DNA from: Diphasiastrum complanatum
Lineage: Eukaryota > Streptophyta > Lycopodiopsida > Lycopodiales > Lycopodiaceae
DNA length: 64,000 nt
Direction: 5' to 3'
NCBI GenBank assembly: GCA_029204225.1
Contig: MU831969.1
Span: 1-64,000 of the forward strand
The first letter of the stretch is position 1, and every line of letters begins with the position of its first letter. Under the pieces are notes generated by a model. It searched no databases. It worked only from the letters and a program-made list of their open reading frames with translations, and was not told the origin of the DNA. A program made the position numbers and the translations under genes. Positions 59,547 to 64,000 of this stretch are shown here, piece after piece.

Positions 59547-61634
59547 ATGGCAACCTCAATTGGAGTCATGTTGGAAGCCAATGATAGGCTTACCTCAAGT
59601 AACTATTCATTATGGAAAGTGAGGATGGAGTCACTTCTTGAGATGAATGATGTTTTGGATATTGTTGTAGGTTTGGAGGAGAGACCAGCAACACAACAAG
59701 ATCAATTGAGGTATGACAAGAGGGCCAAGAAGGCTCTACACATGATAAAGATGAATGTTACCAATGAACTTCTCAAGGAAGTTGGTAAGTGCACATCATC
59801 TTTGGAAGCTTGGAATTCATTGAAGAAGCTTTATGAATCCAAGTCTACTTCTAGAGTGTTGACTCTAAGAAGGCAAATCTTTTCTTGTTTGAAAAAGAAT
59901 GAAGAAAGTCCAAGTACTTTTGTTTTGAGAATGAAAGCATTGAATGATGAGTTAGCTTGCATAGATGAAAGCATTAAGGAAGGAGAGCTTATTCACGTGA
60001 TTCTTAATGGCTTGTTGGATGCTCATGCTAACATTGTTCAAAGTATTGCTATTCAAAAGACTTTGCCAAGTTTGATGGACCTTCAAGAGATCTTGATCAA
60101 TGAGGAATATAGGCTTCAAGCAAGAGGTGGATCTACATCGACACTTCAAGAGGATGCTATGTTCACAAAGGGGAAATTAAAGGGCAAAACCAAAAGCAAG
60201 TGGTCTAAAGGGCAAGATCAAGTGGATGCTTCTTCAAGTGGCAAAAAGAAGGATAGATCAAAGCTCAAGTGCTTCTATTGTGGCATCAAAGGACACTTTG
60301 CAAGTGAGTGCTACAAGAAGAAGAGAGATCAAGGAGACAAGCAAGGTAATCTTACTCTTGATGAGGATGGTTTGGATGTGCAAGATGCAAATGATGATGC
60401 TTTTGTGATGTCTTCATGTATGCTTGCTAATGATGGAGATCTAGATCCTTGGTGGATTGATAGTGGAGCAAGTTCACACATGACCTTTCACAAAGAGTAC
60501 TTCACTTCTTTGTTGGCATATGGAGATGACAAGAGGGTGATCTACACGGCCAATGATGGTGAGTGTGCAATCAAAGGGATTGGCACAATTCTTATTTCTC
60601 TCTCTACAAATAGGAATGTTCATTTGGAGGATGTCTTGTTTATTCCATCTATTACCAAGAATTTGCTTAGTGTGAGTCAAATGCTAAGTAAGGGCCTCAA
60701 GGTGGAGTTTGATGGAGATGCTTGTTTGATCAAAAGGAAGGATGTCTTGATTGGAAAAGGTAAAAGGCAAGGGAATTTGTTCAAACTTGATGCTTGTGTT
60801 ATTGCTAACCAAGATGAATGTGTTGCAAGGGAGCAAATTTCTACTCAAGAGGTTTGGCACAAAAGGATGGGACACCTCAACTTCAAGTCATTGGAGGTAA
60901 TGGCAAGGAAGAAGGTTGTGATTGGTCTTCCAAGTTCCTTAAGTAATGACAAGCATGTTTGTGAGTCTTGTGATTTGTCTAGGTCACATAGACTACCTTA
61001 TACTAGATCTATTTCTAGATCTACAAAGCCTTTTCAACTTGTACATTCGGATATTTATGGATTTACTACAATTAGCAATAGTGGAGCTAAGATGTATGTA
61101 ACAGTCATTGATGGTTTTAGTAGATTTTGTTGGATCTATCTACTAAAGAGCAAGGATGAAGTGTATGATGTCTTTGTCAAGTTCAAGAATGCAAGGGAGA
61201 ACCAATTCTCCACAAAGATCAAGTGCTTGAGAGGTGACAATGGTGGTGAGTACATATCTAACAAGTTCAAGGCCTTTTGTGATGAGCATGGGATCGAGAG
61301 GGAGTATACAACATCAAGGACCCCACAACAAAATGGAGTGGCTGAAAGGAAGAATAGAACTTTATGTGAAAGTGCTAAAGCTATGAGGTTAAGTGCTAAT
61401 CTTGACAAACCATTTTGGGATCAAGCTTTGTTGTGTGCCAATTTCTTGTGCAATAGGTGGCCGAGTGCTATTTTGGATGGAAGGACACCTTTTAAGATGC
61501 TATTCAAGAGGAGGCCGAGTGTCAACTTTCTAAGAACCTTGGATGCACATGCTATGTCAACATTACTCTTGATGATAGGACCAAGGAGGATCCATCTTCA
61601 AGAAGAGGTATTTTTGTTGGATATAGTGAGGTGA
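59547..61634 (+). CDS. Cap-1 gag-protease-integrase polyprotein
   Basis: A single 695-codon frame from an ATG. Gag residues 1-235: LTSSNYSLWKVRMESLLEMN and LLKEVGKCTSSLEAWNSLKK. Zinc knuckle CFYCGIKGHFASEC at about 242-255. Aspartic protease DPWWIDSGASSHMTF with catalytic Asp305. Pre-integrase HHCC finger WHKRMGHLNFKSLEVMARKK (His438) to CESCDLSRSHRLPY. Integrase core with Asp502 (LVHSDIYG), Asp564 (RGDNGGEY) and Glu600 (GVAERKNRTL): Asp564 and Glu600 are 35 residues apart, a DD35E spacing. A one-base deletion near 61540 throws the frame off at FLRTLDAHAMS; the proper integrase tail continues in the next frame. Gag builds the particle, protease processes it, integrase inserts cDNA. Confidence 0.9.
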   Translation: MATSIGVMLEANDRLTSSNYSLWKVRMESLLEMNDVLDIVVGLEERPATQQDQLRYDKRAKKALHMIKMNVTNELLKEVGKCTSSLEAWNSLKKLYESKSTSRVLTLRRQIFSCLKKNEESPSTFVLRMKALNDELACIDESIKEGELIHVILNGLLDAHANIVQSIAIQKTLPSLMDLQEILINEEYRLQARGGSTSTLQEDAMFTKGKLKGKTKSKWSKGQDQVDASSSGKKKDRSKLKCFYCGIKGHFASECYKKKRDQGDKQGNLTLDEDGLDVQDANDDAFVMSSCMLANDGDLDPWWIDSGASSHMTFHKEYFTSLLAYGDDKRVIYTANDGECAIKGIGTILISLSTNRNVHLEDVLFIPSITKNLLSVSQMLSKGLKVEFDGDACLIKRKDVLIGKGKRQGNLFKLDACVIANQDECVAREQISTQEVWHKRMGHLNFKSLEVMARKKVVIGLPSSLSNDKHVCESCDLSRSHRLPYTRSISRSTKPFQLVHSDIYGFTTISNSGAKMYVTVIDGFSRFCWIYLLKSKDEVYDVFVKFKNARENQFSTKIKCLRGDNGGEYISNKFKAFCDEHGIEREYTTSRTPQQNGVAERKNRTLCESAKAMRLSANLDKPFWDQALLCANFLCNRWPSAILDGRTPFKMLFKRRPSVNFLRTLDAHAMSTLLLMIGPRRIHLQEEVFLLDIVR

Positions 61635-62034
61635 GTAAAGCCTACAAGGTTTACATTCCTTCTACTAACAAAGTGATTGCTGGTAGAGATGTCATTTTTG
61701 ATGAGGGAAACATTCCAAAGGTGTCTTCAAGCATGATTGATGGTAAAGTAGATGGATCTAACATTCTTGATGTTGATGAGAAGGATCCTACTTTGGATGG
61801 TGGTGATGATGGACCTTCATCAAGTCAAAAGCCAAGGAGAACATCAAGAGAAAGACAAGTACCTTCAAGGCTCACATATGATCAAAAGGGTAAGCAAGTA
61901 GTTTCTGGAAATTATGCTGCTTTCCTAACCTCTTTGGATGAGCCTACAAGTGTAGATCAAGCAAGGAAAGAAGAGGAGTGGATCCAACCAATGGATCTTG
62001 AGTATCGATCTCTTATGAAGAGTGAAACATCTTT
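61541..62034 (+). CDS. Cap-1 integrase C-terminal region and linker (frame-shifted continuation)
   Basis: The frame after the shift reads ITLDDRTKEDPSSRRGIFVG, then KAYKVYIPSTNKVIAGRDVI, an acidic linker (DGSNILDVDEKDPTLDGGDD), RRTSRERQVPSRLTYDQKGK and EEEWIQPMDLEYRSLMKSET. The last block is where copia RT begins ('WxxAMxEExxSLxxNxTW'). The frame continues without a stop into the foreign segment, so the start given by an internal ATG at 61631 is only formal. Confidence 0.8.
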
Positions 62035-63007
62035 TGGAAGATCTTCTTGTGTACATGGAGCTATGCAAGTGGATGGATGTTGTCTTGCTGTAAAATCAAG
62101 TAATGGATCTGGAAAACAAATTTTGTTCAATGACTTTGATGATCAAGTTGAAGATCAAGAGGTTGATCTCAAAGCGCTTCAACTAGTCAAAAGGGAAGTT
62201 GGCAATTTGGAGCTAGTCAAGAGCATCAAAGGAGAGGTAATTGGCAAAGGTGTTATGGATCTGTTTTTGCAGCATATTGAAGACTCAAGTAAGGTCAAAG
62301 GAGCAGCAAGAAAGTGTTGTTCAAGTTTACTTTACTTTTTCTATCTCATGTTTGAGCAATTTCATGTGGATGTGTGCAAATTGTCAAGATATGGTAAAAC
62401 TAGCTACATTGGTGAGCATTGTTTTGATGTTGGATTTGTACTAGCATTCCTGGATGATTTTGCTGATGGAAATGAAGCTATTGGAGGTTCATTATGTCAC
62501 TCATCCATGGCTAAGTTCTCAAGTGTTGAGCTACTTGGTGCCAATACTTGGAGATTGTCAATTTTTGGTGAATTCATGGTCATTTTCTTGTGTCAAGTAG
62601 ATCTTGAAGATGGACTAGTGCAAACTACTTGGTTTATGGAGTCATGTGGTGCTGGATTTGCATCATTAATGTACTCACCTACTCATGGATTTCCAAGGTT
62701 TGATGGTTTCTTGTGGCAAGATGAAGATGGAGGCTCATTCATGGAGTATCATGGTGGATACAAGGCAACAAAGGACAAAGGAGGAGGAGACATGCAAGCA
62801 AAAGTTGATCACTCACATTTATTGTCTGTTTGCTGTATTTTTCCAAAGAGTTCAGAGTTGGAAGCATGGTGGAATCATCTCACTTACATTCTATTTGATT
62901 CTTCATGTTCTAGTCACATTTTTACATGTAAAATTGATATAAGAAATAGTGAAGCATCCCAAGTGGACACTATTCTCTATATCAATTATGGTTGTTTCTA
63001 TTTTTAG
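62035..63007 (+). CDS. Captured non-copia open frame of unknown origin
   Basis: From residue SFGRSSCVHGAMQ on, no copia motif is found. About 324 codons stay open in frame with the upstream linker up to the stop at 63005-63007. Features: an acidic patch (FNDFDDQVEDQEVDLKALQL), Lys/Val-rich QLVKREVGNLELVKSIKGEV, Cys-containing hydrophobic SLLYFFYLMFEQFHVDVCKL, Gly/Phe-rich FMESCGAGFASLMYSPTHGF and WQDEDGGSFMEYHGGYKATK. No transmembrane, zinc finger or nucleotide-binding motif I can name. The same blocks occur at 5300-6115. It replaces the whole RT palm. Origin could be a host gene, another element or non-coding DNA. Confidence 0.6.
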
Positions 63008-63112
63008 CATTACATGATCATTGAAAGGAGATCTATTCTTAGGAAGAAGGTCATTCTTATGTTGGATCAAAGTTCTATTGGCAAAAACTATGCTAGGAGC
63101 ATTGGAAGCTAG
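63008..63112 (+). other. Junction region between foreign segment and RNase H
   Basis: Not copia-like in any frame until AAGCGAGTTTTGAGGTAC at 63114, where KRVLRYIIGTRDFGILYE, the copia motif at the end of RT, resumes. Confidence 0.45.
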
Positions 63113-63684
63113 GAAAGCGAGTTTTGAGGTACATCATTGGAACTCGAGATTTTGGCATATTGTATGAGGGATCATCACCTAATCTTTTTGGATTTTCAGA
63201 TTCGGACTATGTTGGAGATGTAATGGATAGGAAATCCATTAGTGCTTATTGTATTTTCATAGGTGATGGAGCTATATCATGGATGTCAAAGAAACAAGCC
63301 ACTATCTCATTGTCATCTAGTGAGGCCGAGTACAAAGCTCTTACACATTGCACAAAGGAGATGGTATGGATCAAAAGGATGATCAAGGATCTTCACTTGC
63401 TGGATTTTTCAGAGAGCCCAATAATCTTTTGTGACAATCAATCAGCCCAAATAATGGCATCCAATCCTATCTTTCATGCTAGGAGCAAGCATATTGAGAT
63501 ACAATATCATTTTGTGAGGGAGCAAGTCATTGCAAAGGAGGTGGAGCTTCAACATGTGTCTTCAAGGGAATGTGTAGCTGATATCTTCACCAAAGCATTG
63601 GGAAAAGACTTGTTCATGAAGCATAGGACTTCACTTGGAGTATTATCAAAGTCTATGCTAAAACTAGTTGAAGAGAGAGTGTGA
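63113..63684 (+). CDS. Cap-1 RNase H
   Basis: RYIIGTRDFGILYEGSSPNL, FSDSDYVGDVMDRKSISAYC (first Asp), ATISLSSSEAEYKALTHCTK (catalytic Glu), FCDNQSAQIMASNPIFHARS (third Asp), KHIEIQYHFVREQVIAKEVE and ADIFTKALGKDLFMKHRTSL. All expected acidic residues are present, and the frame is open from 63124 to the stop at 63682-63684, which overlaps the LTR. Without RT upstream it cannot be made as a normal RT-RNase H unit. Confidence 0.9.
63671..63679 (+). other. Polypurine tract of Cap-1
   Basis: AAGAGAGAG immediately before the LTR's TG at 63680. Confidence 0.8.
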
Positions 63685-64000
63685 AAGATTCAACTAGTTT
63701 CATCACATTTTGCAATATTTCCATATTTGGCATATTGAGGACAAAACTTGTTTTAGACTTAGAGATTGACTTTTCAAAGTTCATTAGTCTAAAATTCATT
63801 TGAATAGACACTTTTTGAAAGTGTGGGAAAGATAGAATGTGAGTTTGAGTAGATTCAATTTGAATAAGTTGGGTACATTGAATCTAGACCCAAAATTGGT
63901 AGGGTTAGCATTTTGGTGGGAAAGCCAAGTGGCCAAATAGGGTTTGGACCTGCTATAAAAGGATGTAACTCGTGGAGAGAGTCATCTTCTCTCTTCTCTA
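63680..64000 (+). repeat. 3' LTR of Cap-1, first 321 bp
   Basis: Starts TGTGAAAGATTC and runs to the window end. It differs from 58316-58636 at six positions (for example GGCC/GGAC, TAAAG/TAGAG, CCAATTGG/CCAAGTGG). Confidence 0.95.

Larger units (their letters stand above)
58316..64000 (+). mobile_element. Young chimeric copia 'Cap-1': RT replaced by foreign sequence; 3' LTR runs off the window
   Basis: 630-bp 5' LTR, primer site, ~590-bp leader, one long gag-protease-integrase frame, a second frame with linker and foreign segment, then the end of RT/RNase H, a PPT and the first 321 bp of the 3' LTR. LTRs differ at 6 of 321 positions. If the 3' LTR is also 630 bp, the element ends at about 64309 (about 6.0 kb). 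Its trans-acting needs (RT) must come from another element. The order and completeness of cis signals suggest it was mobile recently. Confidence 0.85.

Overview
The window looks like nuclear DNA of a land plant with a large, repeat-packed genome. The evidence is intron-bearing CACTA transposase genes, Ty1/copia elements with the usual plant initiator-tRNA(Met) primer sites, an Athila/Tat-type Ty3/gypsy primer site, a tRNA-derived SINE and (CT)n/(GA)n tracts over 100 bp long. No ribosome binding sites, operons or bacterial-type genes are seen. Species cannot be decided from the sequence. Almost nothing here is clearly a host gene; the only candidate genic island is about 43.3-46.25 kb.

Layout. 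1-4444: old plus-strand Ty3/gypsy relic with a complete 3' LTR. 4445-4975: further copy of that family. 4976-6647: minus-strand fragment of a chimeric copia family ('Cap'). 6648-13893: a minus-strand gag-only Ty3/gypsy element (3' LTR complete, 5' LTR truncated) that landed in the Cap fragment; a SINE sits in its 5' LTR. 14554-14701: 148-bp CT tract. 16713 to about 22640: CACTA-type DNA transposon with terminal CACTACAAGAAAA, a field of subterminal repeats, a 41-bp hairpin palindrome and a broken intron-bearing transposase-like gene. 22682-23126: minus copia LTR. 23641-26690: copia scrap, then a minus Ty3/gypsy pol/gag. 28.4-33.2 kb: minus copia element 'E'. 33.9-35.0 kb: plus Ty3/gypsy gag-protease scrap. 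35.9-42.96 kb: two nested copia elements (X outside, Y inside) rearranged by one inversion. 46.9 kb: CACTA fragment. 47.4-48.3 kb: third copy of the old gypsy relic. 48.66-53.14 kb: plus copia 'Z'. 53.6-54.4 kb: Cap-family fragment. 55.1-58.3 kb: minus copia 'K' whose gag is replaced by CACTA-derived DNA. 58316 to the window end: a young copia element 'Cap-1' inserted in K's LTR.

Most notable: Cap-1 has well-formed LTRs (6 differences in 321 comparable bases), PBS, PPT, gag, protease and an integrase with a DD35E triad, but its reverse transcriptase is replaced by about 1.0-1.1 kb of unrecognised sequence, open for roughly 320 codons in frame with the copia linker. The same foreign segment is present in the old fragment at 4976-6647, so the chimera has moved at least twice, presumably using RT from other elements. 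Second, X and Y can be resolved into an insertion with 5-bp target duplication (GAAAG) followed by a single inversion of about 4.1 kb. Nearly all other coding segments carry stops, frameshifts or deletions and are best treated as pseudogenes.
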